Part shown: positions 12,259 to 22,650 of the stretch, piece after piece | Layout of the letters: every line of letters begins with the position of its first letter | Position numbering within the stretch: the first letter of the stretch is position 1 | Assembly: GCA_028386065.3 (NCBI GenBank) | Contig: JAKUCV010006140.1 | Coordinates: 16,268-80,267, forward strand | Origin: Turnera subulata | Taxonomy: Eukaryota; Streptophyta; Magnoliopsida; Malpighiales; Passifloraceae | Direction: 5' to 3' | Length of the DNA: 64,000 nucleotides | Position numbers and translations under genes: made by a program | The notes under the pieces: generated by a model | The model's database searches: none | What the model was told of the DNA's origin: nothing | What the model saw: the letters and a program-made list of their open reading frames with translations, nothing else

Positions 12259-13054
12259 GGAGTGCAGTGCAATCCTGCAGAACAAGCTGCCGCCGAAACT
12301 AAAGGACCCTGGAAGTTTCTCTATTCCTTGCAATGTTGGTTCTATGTGCATTGAGCGAGCTCTATATGATTTGGGAGTCAGTGTTAGTCTTATTCCGAAG
12401 CGAATTGCTGAGAAGCTCGATATTGGAGATATGAAGCCGACTACCATCTCTCTTCAACTTGCGGATCGATCTGTTAAATATCCAATGGGGATACTGGAGG
12501 ATATTCCAATCAAGGTTGGGAAGTTCTTTGTACCAGTCGATTTTATGGTGCTCGACTTGGAGATTGATTTTCAAATGCCGATTATTCTTGGGAGGCCGTT
12601 CTTAGCTACTGCTGGAGCTCAAATTGATGTCCGTGATGGAAATCTTACTTTAAGGATTGAGAATGAGAAAATCGAGTTCAATGTATTCTGTGCAACCGAA
12701 GGACCACTTGAAGAAGACAGTTGTTTCCGAGTTGATTTTATTGATGATGCCGTGAAGGAAGTGAGCAAAGTAGCAAGTAGTGACGATCCACTTTTGAATT
12801 GTTTGGTGACAAGTGGCACTACTGAAGATGACGATTTGGAGATTGCCCAAAGTGCAGAAATTTTGCAATCCACGCCACCATTGGAAGCGACCGAAGACAA
12901 AAGCTTTGAGTTGATTGGAGAAGAAAAGAAAGAAGATGTTCGGATCGCGCCAAAGGTAGAGCTGAAACCATTACCATCTAAGCTACGGTATGCATTCTTA
13001 TCTCTCGACTCTACATATCCTGTTATCATTAATGCCGAGTTGAGTAAAGTAGAG
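12259..13054 (+). pseudogene. pro: Athila aspartic protease region (PR)
   Basis: Same frame as gag. The segment beginning near 12275 matches the retroviral-type aspartic protease of Athila Gag-Pol. ALYDLGVSVSLIP holds the active-site D-L-G (canonical D-S/T/L-G), followed by flap-region residues and the hydrophobic block MPIILGRPFLATAGA that closes the fold. This enzyme would cleave the polyprotein within the particle. The frame is open from 12344 to 13057, the longest intact stretch in the element, but it is bounded by a TAG at 12256 and another at 13055. An acidic linker (ATEDKSFELIGEEKKED) leads to the RT domain. Confidence 0.85.
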
Positions 13055-14672
13055 TAGGAGATGCTACTTGATGTGCTTAGGAAGTATAGAAAAGCAATTG
13101 GATATTCTGTTGAAGACTTGAAAGGAATTAGTCCTACATTCTGCATGCATCGGATTTTGCTTGAGGAAGGTAGCAAACCGAGCATTGAAAGTCAAAGGAG
13201 GGTTAATGAGAATACGAAGGAAGTTGTGAAAAAGGAGATTCTTAAGTTTTTTGATGCAGGGATTATTTATCCAATTTCTGACAATGAATGAGTAGCCCCA
13301 GTTCACGTGGTACCAAAGAAAGGAGGAATGACAGTGGTCAGGAACAAGGATTGCGAGTTGATTCCTACGAGGACTGTTACAGGATGGAGAATGTGTATTG
13401 ATTATAGGAAGCTGAACAGTGCTACGCGCAAGGATCATTTTCCATTGTCGTTTATTGATCAAATCCTTGGGCGACTGGCTAAGCATTCATATTATTGCTA
13501 TTTGGACGGATATTCGGGACTGTCCGTATGGAACTTTTGCCTATCGACGGATGCCTTGTGGGCTGTGCAACGCACCAGCCACTTTTCAGAGATTCATGAT
13601 GGCGATTTTCTCTGACTACATAGAGAAGATTATGGAGGTTTTCATGGATGACTTTTCCGTCTATGGGAAAACATTTGAGAATTGTTTATCTAACCTATCG
13701 AAGGTACTTACAAGATGTGAGGAGACTAATTTGGTGCTTAATTGGAAAAAATGCCATTTTATGGTACAAGAAGGAATTGTTCTTGGACATTTAGTTTCCG
13801 AATGTGGGATTGAAGTAGACAAAGCCATGATAGATTTGATAGAGACATTACCTCCACCGAATTCAGTCAAGGCGATTCGCAGTTTTCATGGACATGCCGG
13901 ATTTTACAGAAGATTCATTAAGGATTTCTCAAAGGTAGCCAAACCTCTTACTAACCTCTTGAATAAAGATGTGCCTTTTGTCTTTGATGAACACTGTATG
14001 GAAGAATTCGACAAGCTCAAGAAGGAGCTGATTTCGGCACCCATCATTCAACCCCCTGATTATTCACTTCTGTTCGAGATAATGTGTGATGCAAGCGACT
14101 ATGCTGTAGGCGCAGTCTTGGGACAACGCCGAGATGGGAAGATGCACGCCATTTATTATGCAAGCAAGACTCTAGATGGTGCTCAAGTTAATTATGCAAC
14201 TACGAAGAAGGAGTTATTAGCTGTTGTATTCGCAATTGACAAGTTCAGGAGTTACCTTTTGGGTTCCAAGGTGATTGTTCACACGGACCATGCTGCATTG
14301 AAGTATTTGCTCCAGAAAAAAGATGCGAAACCACGCCTTCTTTGATGGATTCTTGTGTTGCAAGAATTTGACCTAGAGATCAAGGACAAGAAAGGGATGG
14401 AGAATTTAGTTGCTGATCATTTATCAAGATTGCAATTGGAGAAAAACGAGAAGCAAGAAAAGGAGAAGCCGATCAATGACGCACTGCCGGATGATTACCT
14501 CGCCATGGTCAATGCGATTCTTACGAAGAAACCTCATTGGTTTGCCGAGTTCGTTGATTATCTATATCGCATGGGACACATTCCGAAAGATGAGAGCAAT
14601 TACGATCAAGTCTACAATCAAGGCGATTTTTATGGGAGGCGATTCACCGAAAAGCTTCATGATCCAGCATAA
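13055..14672 (+). pseudogene. pol: Athila reverse transcriptase-RNase H (decayed, no integrase)
   Basis: RT starts near 13100 (GISPTFCMHRILLEEG) and continues VAPVHVVPKKGGMTVV and [12 protein letters not shown]. Near 13515 a deletion of about 17 residues and a frameshift remove the strand between LDGYSG and [12 protein letters not shown]. The catalytic box is FMDDF near 13640. RNase H follows with [31 protein letters not shown] and VADHLSRL, retaining the acidic residues. Stops at 13289 and 14343 interrupt it. After the RH tether the frame ends at 14672 with no HHCC finger and no D,D35E core, so the integrase has been deleted. It would convert RNA to DNA if intact, and is inactive now. Confidence 0.87.
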
Positions 14673-15195
14673 CCGCCCATCCATCCAGTCCAGCTAAGAC
14701 CACAGTAAAGAAGTGCTGTGTGGGAGGCAACCCACAATTTAAGGTAGTTTAGTGTTTCAAGTCTTTTATTTTTATTAATTTTTGTTTTTGTTTTTGAGTC
14801 TATGCAGATTGCAAGAAAGAAGTTTTTTTTCGAGGAGAGATCAACCACATTGGAAGGGTCAAGACGAATTCTTCATCAAATTAAACAGAGAAGCTTTTCT
14901 TAAACTCAACCTTTTACTTTTTTGCGTAATTTATGTGATGATTTGCTTGAGTGCTTTGTTGGATTTTATTTGGTTTTGATGCATTCATATACATTTAGCA
15001 CTTACCCTTAGGTTCCGATGGAAAGTTCATAACAAACTAGGCTAAATTAGAGGAGAAAATTTTTAGGATTAGTTTTTAGGATTTTCTTTATTTTTCTAGC
15101 ACCCTAGGATTTTTCACCTTTTCATAATTCATTAAAAAGATAAAAATAAAAAAATAGAGAAACACACAAAAAAAATTGAAAAACAAAAAAATTTG

Positions 15196-15490
15196 GGATA
15201 GGACATACCGATTAGTGCACCGTGGCGCAAAAGGAGGACAATTAGCGCACCCACGAGCTAGCCAACATGCACCAACCCGCGCGCCAACCAGCCAGCAGAC
15301 GCACCATCGCAATGCACCAAGGCGCACCCGAGACAGCCCACAGGCGCACTAATCGGCACACCAGCAGGCGCACCCACTAGCGCGCGCAACCAGCGCACCT
15401 AGGGAGGCCCAGGCGCACCAATTGGCATGTCAGGCGCGCCAACAGCACGCCAAAGCACGCCCAGCAGCACCTATTGCGCACCGACCCGAG
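15196..15490 (+). repeat. degenerate GCGCACC repeat block
   Basis: The words GGCGCACC, GCGCACC and close variants recur more than a dozen times with irregular spacing. The block is markedly GC-rich in an otherwise AT-rich region. It looks like a decayed minisatellite with no coding frame. Confidence 0.65.
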
Positions 15491-15766
15491 AGCAAGGAGG
15501 CCATGGACTGACTTTGATTTTTAGACCAGCACCCCTTTGCGATTTTTTTAGTAAGTCCTACGCCCACCAAAAATATATAGGTTAGTATTCCTTTAGTTTT
15601 TAGGATTAGGATTTAGTTTTTATTTTATTTTTAGAGATTTTCTAATCCTTGGAGAACTAGGATTCCTAGTACACACCCACTTTGAATACTAGTTTTAGGA
15701 GGATTGCTAGTACCCATAGGACTAGAAGTCAGCACCAACACACCCAATTCTACCGCCTCTAGAGCC

Positions 15767-15774
15767 TATAAATA
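15767..15774 (+). promoter_or_regulatory. TATA box inside the Athila 3' region
   Basis: TATAAATA lies in a GCCTATAAATACACAC context like a plant core promoter. Downstream is a pyrimidine-rich 3' splice-like site (TTCTCTTCCCTAG, about 15847-15859) and a short coiled-coil frame. It is far from the LTR promoter, so it could drive a subgenomic transcript. Confidence 0.45.
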
Positions 15775-15840
15775 CACACTTATACCCCCCATATTTTTCC
15801 ACACCAAAATATTCAAGCTCTAGACATCCATACACCCAGT

Positions 15841-15942
15841 GCCTATTTCTCTTCCCTAGGCAGTAAATTGGATGAACAAGAGAAGACCATCACGCAACTC
15901 AGGAAGAAGCTAGAGAACATAGAGAACAAACTTGCCGAGTAG
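15841..15942 (+). pseudogene. short coiled-coil reading frame, function unknown
   Basis: A 33-codon open stretch without an ATG encodes LGSKLDEQEKTITQLRKKL followed by ENIENKLAE. Leu/Ile spacing fits heptad repeats, so a coiled coil is likely. It lies about 70 nt downstream of a TATA box and just after a splice-acceptor-like tract, so it could be the last exon of a lost accessory ORF. No family is recognised. Confidence 0.35.
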
Positions 15943-17842
15943 TTTCATGCATCATCATTCTATGTGTTGTGTTTTTATAGCTTTATGTCTTTACTTTTAT
16001 AGGATGCAGTCAATTCTAGTCATCCTCGTGGCAATTTAAATTTCATGTCAAATGTGTTTAATTTTGGTGTCATGAACACCTAGAGGCAATGCAATTTCGA
16101 TTTCTCTATCTCTCTTATGGTTGATTCTTATTTTCTCTCTTACTTGGATTATTTTTTGTTATGTGCTATACATGTTTCAATCTAAGTTTTAGGAGAGTGC
16201 CTTTCCTATGTGCCTATCTCTTTACCCTTTGTTTCTTTTCTTTCTTTGACAATGAGGACATTGTCCGATTTAAGTTTGAGGAGGGGGAACAAATTTCTTT
16301 GCAATTTGTTTGTGTTTGTTTGTTTTTGTGTCAATAAAGAGCATGTTTTTGACTTTAATATATTGAGTATGCATATTTTTTATTCTAGATTACTTAGTAA
16401 AAAGCCATTACCTTTTTCAAATTTTTTTTTCAAAATCGTTTTCAACTTTTGTTTTCAAATTGTTTTTCAATTTCGTTTTCAATTAAAAAAATTTCCAAAA
16501 ATTTTCGAAAACAAAAATTATTTTTTTTTGTTTTCCAAATTATTTTCAAACCCACCATTCTATGATCAAGATGTTTTTGTTGATGGATAACCAAGAGAGT
16601 TATTTTGAGTTTTTGAAATCTTTTTCTTTTAGATGCAAGAAGTTTGATTTTTGATTATTCTTGTGTTCATGCTTAGTTATGATGAATTCATGCAAGTTCT
16701 AGTATTCTTTGCCTAGCATTTTTCGACACCCTATGCATTATTTTTCAAACTTTTGACGTAAACATATATGTCCTAGAACAAGTTTTCAGAATTTTTCAAA
16801 GCGAAATTTTCTCATAGATGCTTAATGAAAGAGATGATTTAGGCATTCTTTGTTTAAACCAATAAGCTACTAAAAAGCCTACCCTTTATCATTATCCCTT
16901 GTTTAACCCCTTTGAGCCTAAATCATGGTAGCTAATTTTTCTTTCTTTACCCATATTTACCCACCTTTAACCCTTTGAAGCCTTATAGCTACCATTCTTT
17001 TCTTTCATTATCCATACCTTATTTTTCAAAGTTCCTTAAGAGATTTTTGTTCTATGTTTTTATTAAGATTCTTTCTATGATAAGTTCAATTGTACCATAT
17101 CTTTTCACATCCAAGAAGATCTATGCGTTGAAGATGTTTGCACTTTCCATTGTTTCAAGTATGTTATGGAATGTCAAGCGTAGAAAAGAAAAAGAAAAAA
17201 AAAAGAAAATCGACAAAGTCGATTCAAAAGAAAAAAATTCAGTCAAAAATAAAAAAATGAGAAATTGCGCAATCAATGGTTCTTGAAACAAGATGATTTT
17301 CTTTTGATGATCACATGATGGATGTTATTTCAAGACTTACACTTTGAGAAATTTTTTTCATTCTCTTGATAATATATATTGCAATCTTTTCTTAGGTGAA
17401 TTGTTGAACTTTGATCTCTTATACACCTTTTCTTTGATCAACCTTTACCCAAGACCCCATTACAACCCTTTGTAAAGTCCTATTGATCTTTTTGAGAGTG
17501 TTTATTCATAATAGTGGAGTTAAGTTCTGGAACTTGCCTATGAGACTAGTTTTTCAAATTTTCATGACGTCAATTCATTCTTGCATGCATATGGGAAATC
17601 GATTTTTGCTAAGTGATTTGTGTGAAAGCTTGTGCGGGTAAGTCTGACTATGGCATGGATGCTTTTTCTTGAGATTTTCTTTCTTTCATGGCATTTGATC
17701 TTAAATGATTACTCATAAGCTCTTGGTGATTATCTTGGAAGTCTTGATATGAATTTTTTTGATTGTGTGATTTGGTGGAGATTTTCAAAACCCTCATTTG
17801 GTTTATTTTGTTTTATTTGCTTGAGGACAAGCAAAGTTTACG

Positions 17843-17854
17843 TTTGAGGAGAAT
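17843..17854 (+). other. polypurine tract of the Athila element
   Basis: TTTGAGGAGAAT immediately precedes the 3' LTR. Upstream GCTTGAGGACAAGCAAAGTT is the conserved Athila/Tat context for this site. Confidence 0.85.
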
Positions 17855-19698
17855 TGATAACATCTAAATGTTAGTGTTTTTATGATGGTTTTGAATGGCT
17901 TTTACTATGTATTCTTGGTCGGTTATGTGTATAATTTTTATATTATTGTGTGTTTTCATGCATTATGTCAATTAATACTTCAATTTTGCTGATTAAGTAT
18001 TTTTATCAGAAATTTATCGTTTTTATTGAAGAATGGAAGCTTTTTAGCCAAGTTTGGAAACCAGGCCCAATTTAGAAAACTTTCTGCAGTGAGCACAGTC
18101 GACTATTCTTAAGATTTCGGGAGTTGTAGGAATCGAAATTAAGTGAGACCAATTGCAGAAAAAAATAGACTTCCAGAGCTTTATATGGATTAAATTTCAT
18201 AATTTTGGGACGAGTCTGAATGGAGCAATAAATATTTTAATCCATCCTAAGATGCAGATTTTTCTATGCCGACCAAGGCTCAGTGTTTCGGCGATATCTT
18301 GAGCTACAGAAGTCCAATTGAAGAGTTCTTATTATGAAAAGAAAGTTTAGATAATTATTTAGAACTTTGTAGAATAGTCCAATGCCCAGTTAGGACGTCT
18401 TCTAGAAGTTATGTGGCTTGTAATTTTCGTGTCAGAAAACAGGCAAAAGACCAACTTGGAGTGCAAGTCAAGAATTCAATTTCCATTCAAAGAAGGAGAG
18501 CCCCACCAACTTCCAGAAGCTAAAGACAGTATAAAAGGATCCCCTAGGTTGATATATTTAGAAGGCAGAAGTCAGAGGGCGAAGCTCTGCCGAATTGGTT
18601 AGTTATTAGGTCACACACACTAGTAGGGTTAGGGTTTTCACTCTTTTGGATCCTCTAGGCGGTGCCGAATTCCTTATCCAATTTCAAATGTTATTCTCCA
18701 CATCAATTCAAAGTTTTTACAGCAAGATTTGAAGGTTTAGAGTCACAGAATTACCAGTCCAATTGCAGCAGAAATCGTCACCAGAGGAGCACAAGTCGAC
18801 GCCATCATCACCTACACAAATCGGCTACCCGACTTCACTACTCTTTCTTTTATTCAATTTTCTTTCTGTTTAATTGTTTACTTGATGAATTCTTGTGAGA
18901 TTTTGATGATTTTCTATTTTATTATGATGAACTAATTCTCTAATCTAGGATTAGGAATGTAGTCAGTTACTTCTATGGTTTTATTACATATGGTTTGATG
19001 TTTATTCAATGGATTGTGTTGATTATTCAATTTATGTGTGCCGAATTTATTATCTACTTTGGATTGATTCTTATTGATTGCAACATGCGAGACCTGCGTG
19101 ATTTATATGATGATACCTAGAAGAATATAGATTGTTTGATGCTAAAATATGCGAGAGCTGATAGTTTCTTAGGGCTTGATTGATTGTTTTGTGCTTAATG
19201 AGTTTAGTATTGATGCTAGGCTCTGCGAGAGCTAGGTAGTAATCTTGGCTGAATATTTGATTCAACATGCGAGAGCTGAGGATTAAGACATTAGAAACAA
19301 TTGCCCACAATCACACATCAATAGGAGAAATCGACATCCATGCATAATAAACCTAGATAGTAATTGTGTGAACCCTGATATCCTAGAATGCTTTAGATAT
19401 TGATAGAACCACACTTTAGAATAAGTCTGTGATTTTATTTCTTTTTATTTGTTAGTTTCGACATCACTCTACACCATCTTTTAATTGATTTGCCTAGATA
19501 ATCGTAAGTTGTGACATTAGGTAGTACTTATTTCCCTTGTTCCGTGGATCGACCTTGATTAGACTACTACACTACATAGTACACTGTGCGCTTGCAGTTA
19601 ACAATCGTTACATTTACTCGTGAGTTATTTGTGTGTCGTGTTGTGAATTGATCAAGAATTATAAATTTGAAAAAGTCACGCGTAAATAAAACGCGTCA
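17855..19698 (+). repeat. 3' LTR of the Athila element
   Basis: 1844 bp, TGATAACATC...ACGCGTCA. Colinear with the 5' LTR but with about 296 extra bp near 18203-18508 that probably represent the ancestral LTR. Confidence 0.88.
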
Positions 19699-19703
19699 CA
19701 AAC
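19699..19703. repeat. target site duplication CAAAC (right)
   Basis: Exact copy of 8676-8680, directly after the CA of the 3' LTR. Confidence 0.85.
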
Positions 19704-20190
19704 ATATATGTAGAAGTAGATGGCATTTGCATTCGAGCAGATGGGAGAGAGAGAGAGAGAGAATGAGAAGAAGTGGGGACAATTCAAGAAGAAAAAGAGA
19801 GAAGAGGAAAAGGGGATAACACATCCTGAGCATTTGCATCGGAAAAGGTAGACATATAGAAGTTAGGGGCACCCTCATGCATTTAAAAGAAAAACACATT
19901 GTAGATATGCTCATACATCACTTACATGTAGAACATGGATTCTTTGAGAAGGTAGACTTGGTTGAGGACAAATGATCAATGAAAGGGATAACATCATAAA
20001 TCTCTCGTCTTGATGTAGACTCACATTTCCTAGGTCTGGTAGCTGTAGGGGCATAACATGAACAAATCTTGTAGATAATGGGAATTATAGACAAGGGTTA
20101 CGTCATGCCTTATTTCTCTGACTCGTCAAGCTTACATGACGCAATAGGCACACTTCTACCTTGAGATTAAATCATGACATTAGGGGCACG
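19704..20190. other. non-coding continuation of the Tat-like host region
   Basis: No ORF is supported. It contains a (GA)n microsatellite at about 19747-19763 and purine-rich stretches. It continues the sequence broken by the Athila insertion. Confidence 0.4.
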
Positions 20191-20199
20191 GTGGACTCG

Positions 20200-20700
20200 A
20201 AATCCGGGTTAATGAGGTTACAAGGGGCATGCTACCCCATCCTTGGAGTTAAACTTTCCGGGGCATGCTACCCCCACGCGGATTTGAGATTTGCTTGGAG
20301 CATGCTACCCCGTGGGATTTGAACCATTTGTTGGGGCATGCTATCCCGTAGTTGGAGATGATACTTATCGGGACATGCCACCCCACTCTGATCGCTTGAC
20401 TCCCAAGGGCACGGCGGGCCCATTTATTTGATTGTGACAAGGAAAGGTGGATCACCTATTTGGCCAAGGGTTGGGATACCCAGGGTGATTACGGGCTAGA
20501 GACACACTAGACCACGACTCGATGATGCTAGGGGCATCATGCCCCATCTTGAGAAAATCAAACCTTGGGCATGATGTGCCCGAATTTGGGCGAGGGGCAT
20601 GATAAACTCAATCTCCATTTGGTGTCGGGTTGGAACACCCTGGGGTAGCTAATAAATCGAGGGCGCACTAATGACTAATACTAAAACCATGATGGGATAC
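20200..20700 (+). repeat. array of GGGGCATGCTACCCC-type inverted repeats
   Basis: GGGGCATGCTACCCC and variants recur about six times between 20224 and 20385, followed by GGGGCATCATGCCCC near 20530 and GGGCATGATGTGCCC near 20576. Each word folds back on itself with a short loop. The spacer text differs between copies, so this is not a simple tandem satellite. The reverse-complement form recurs at 27170-27510. Confidence 0.65.
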
Positions 20701-20859
20701 TAGGAGCAATTTCCCCGCTTCTGATTTGTATGTCTCAAGGGGCACGACACACGCCACTTTCCTTCAGGCCTATCTAAATGACATAGGGGCATGGGATCCA
20801 GACAATTCAACCATGAGAGAACCTGTGAGGCGAAACCCAGCACCTGAGAGCATGAGGCA

Positions 20860-21640
20860 CCCAGACGTGAGATACCCAACCTATGAGGGATAGTCAGGCC
20901 ATGAGACAAAATCTAGCCCAGAACTTGAGAACACGAGAGAACCCAGTCAGAAGAGAGAAGAGAGGACCCAGTCTAAAACTCAGTCTTTGAACCTTGAGAG
21001 GTGAGGGAGTCCAGCCAAAGCCAAGGACCCGGTTCTTGCAATTCTCGAGATAAAACTGAGGGAATCCAGTAAAACCAGATGAGAGAAAAGCCAAAGAAGA
21101 GTCCAGACATGAGGGATCCAGACTTAAAAGAACCTAGTAAAACCGGATGAGAGAGAAGCCAGAAAGGAATCCACATATGAGGAAGAGCCCAGTCAGAAGA
21201 GAGATGAGAGAGAAACCAAAGGTGAGCCAACCAAAAGCCAGGACCTAGCTCCTGCAAACCAAGAGATGGGTGAAACCAGACATGAGAGAAATCAGGTGAG
21301 AGTAGACCCAGACATGAGGGAAATCGGAGAGGAGCGAACCTGAATGACCTAGCCATGAAAGAAAACCAATAAGACAACGAGAGAACCTAAAGCCGTGACT
21401 CAGCTCCCGCAAACTGTGAGATGAAGAAAGTGAGGTAAACCGAACCATGAGGAAATCCAGACATGAGAGAACATCCAAAGAGGAATGAACCCAACCCTGA
21501 GGAAATCCAGACATGAGGAAAACCAGTATGTTGAGTGCCCAGCCCTTACAAACTTTGAGATTAGCCGAGGTTGAGACATACGAATTGGAAGCTGGGAACC
21601 CAGTTCTGGCAAATCATGAGATGAGGAAACCAGATAAAAA
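20860..21640 (+). repeat. purine-rich degenerate repeats
   Basis: Phrases such as AACCCAGTCAGAAGAGAG, CCAGACATGAGGGA and ACCAGATGAGAGA recur irregularly over about 0.8 kb. There is strong purine bias and no credible ORF. It appears to be an older, more diverged part of the array that follows. Confidence 0.5.
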
Positions 21641-21659
21641 GCCGAATACCCGGTATTCA

Positions 21660-22650
21660 CAGACCACGGGATGAGATGATTCCCAACAATCGAGCCACGA
21701 AGTGGCACCTTTTCGATGAAAGATGTAGGGGCATGTGATGCCCAAGGCATAGACAACACAGTCGCGAGGCGACATCTTAGACGATGATAGACGCATGAGA
21801 TGCCTAGAGACTAGATAACCAGGCTGTGAAATGGCATTTCTGATGGAAGTTAATGGCGAAGCCATTCGGGATGAGATGATTCCCGAAAACCATGACTTGG
21901 GATGAGATGATTCCCAAATTGAAACCTAGTTGACAAGGATGAGACTATTCCTTGTCAACAACCCGATAGATGAGATGATTCTATCACCTCGGGATGAGAT
22001 GATTCCCGAGACCTGGGATGAGATGATTCCCAAGTCGAAACCTAGTTGACAAGGATGGGACGATTCCTTGTCAACAACCCGATAGATGAGATGATTCTAT
22101 CACCTCAGGATGAGATGATTCTCGAGACTTGGGATGAGATGATTCCCAATTAGGAACCTAGTTGACAAGGATGGGATGATTCCTTCTCAACAACCCGATA
22201 GATGAGATGATTCTATTACCTCGGGATGAGATGATTCCCAAGTCGAAACCTAGTTGACAAGGATAGGACAATTCCTTGTCAACAACCCGATAGATGAGAT
22301 GATTCTATCACCTCGGGATGGGATGATTCTCAAGACCTAGGTTGAGATGATTCCCAAGTCAAAACCTAGTTGACAAGGATGGGACAATTCCATGTCAACA
22401 ACCCGATAGATGAGATGATTTTATCTCCTCGAGATGAGATGATTCCCGAGACCTGGGATGAGATGATTCCCAAATCGAAACCTAGTTGACAAGGATGGGA
22501 CGATTACTTGTCAACAACCCGACAGATGAGATGATTCTATCACCTCGGGAAGAGATGATTCCCGAAAACCTGGGATGAGATGATTCCCAGAATTCGAGGG
22601 CCAGTCCCTCAAAACTTCTGGATGAGATGATTCCTGAAGAGGAGCGTGGG
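21660..22650 (+). repeat. hairpin array: constant loop, changing stems
   Basis: About twenty copies of a core close to GATGAGATGATTC occur, and in most the sequence on each side pairs. Examples: CTCGGGA - TGAGATGAT - TCCCGAG; CTTGGGA - TGAGATGAT - TCCCAAG; GATAGA - TGAGATGAT - TCTATC; GTTGACAAGGA - TGGGACGAT - TCCTTGTCAAC. Loops are about 9 nt and alike, while stems differ in sequence and length but stay complementary. From 21921 a higher-order unit beginning GAAACCTAGTTGAC repeats at 22037, 22153, 22245, 22361 and 22477. The period is about 116 bp, with one 92-bp unit that lacks a hairpin. Tandem repeats are known in the 3' untranslated region of Tat-lineage retroelements; the covarying stems are the unusual part. 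Confidence 0.85.

Larger units (their letters stand above)
14673..17842 (+). other. Athila post-pol non-coding region
   Basis: About 3.2 kb without a convincing ORF. Landmarks: GTGGGAGGCAACCCAC at about 14723, diagnostic of sequence just after Athila pol; a GC-rich repeat block at 15196-15490; a TATA box at 15767; a short coiled-coil frame at 15841-15942; and CAATGAGGACATTGTCC near 16249 with TTTAAGTTTGAGGAGGGGGA, also typical of this lineage. No env-like membrane protein is recognisable. Confidence 0.7.
8681..19698 (+). mobile_element. Athila-type Ty3/gypsy retrotransposon, complete ends, decayed coding region
   Basis: An 11.0-kb element bounded by TG...CA LTRs and exact 5-bp duplications CAAAC. 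Order: 5' LTR, primer site with GGCGCTGTTGCCGGGGA, gag, PR, RT, RNase H, about 3.2 kb of post-pol non-coding DNA, polypurine tract, 3' LTR. The primer site, Gag motifs, the GGGAGGCAACCC sequence after pol and the long 3' non-coding region identify the Athila lineage. The polyprotein has about a dozen in-frame stops, a deletion/frameshift in RT, and no integrase, so it cannot move on its own now. Confidence 0.88.

Noticed and set aside
20200..22650. CRISPR array
   Set aside because: Repeats are variable in sequence, 'spacers' are complementary arms or shared text, and the context is a plant retroelement.
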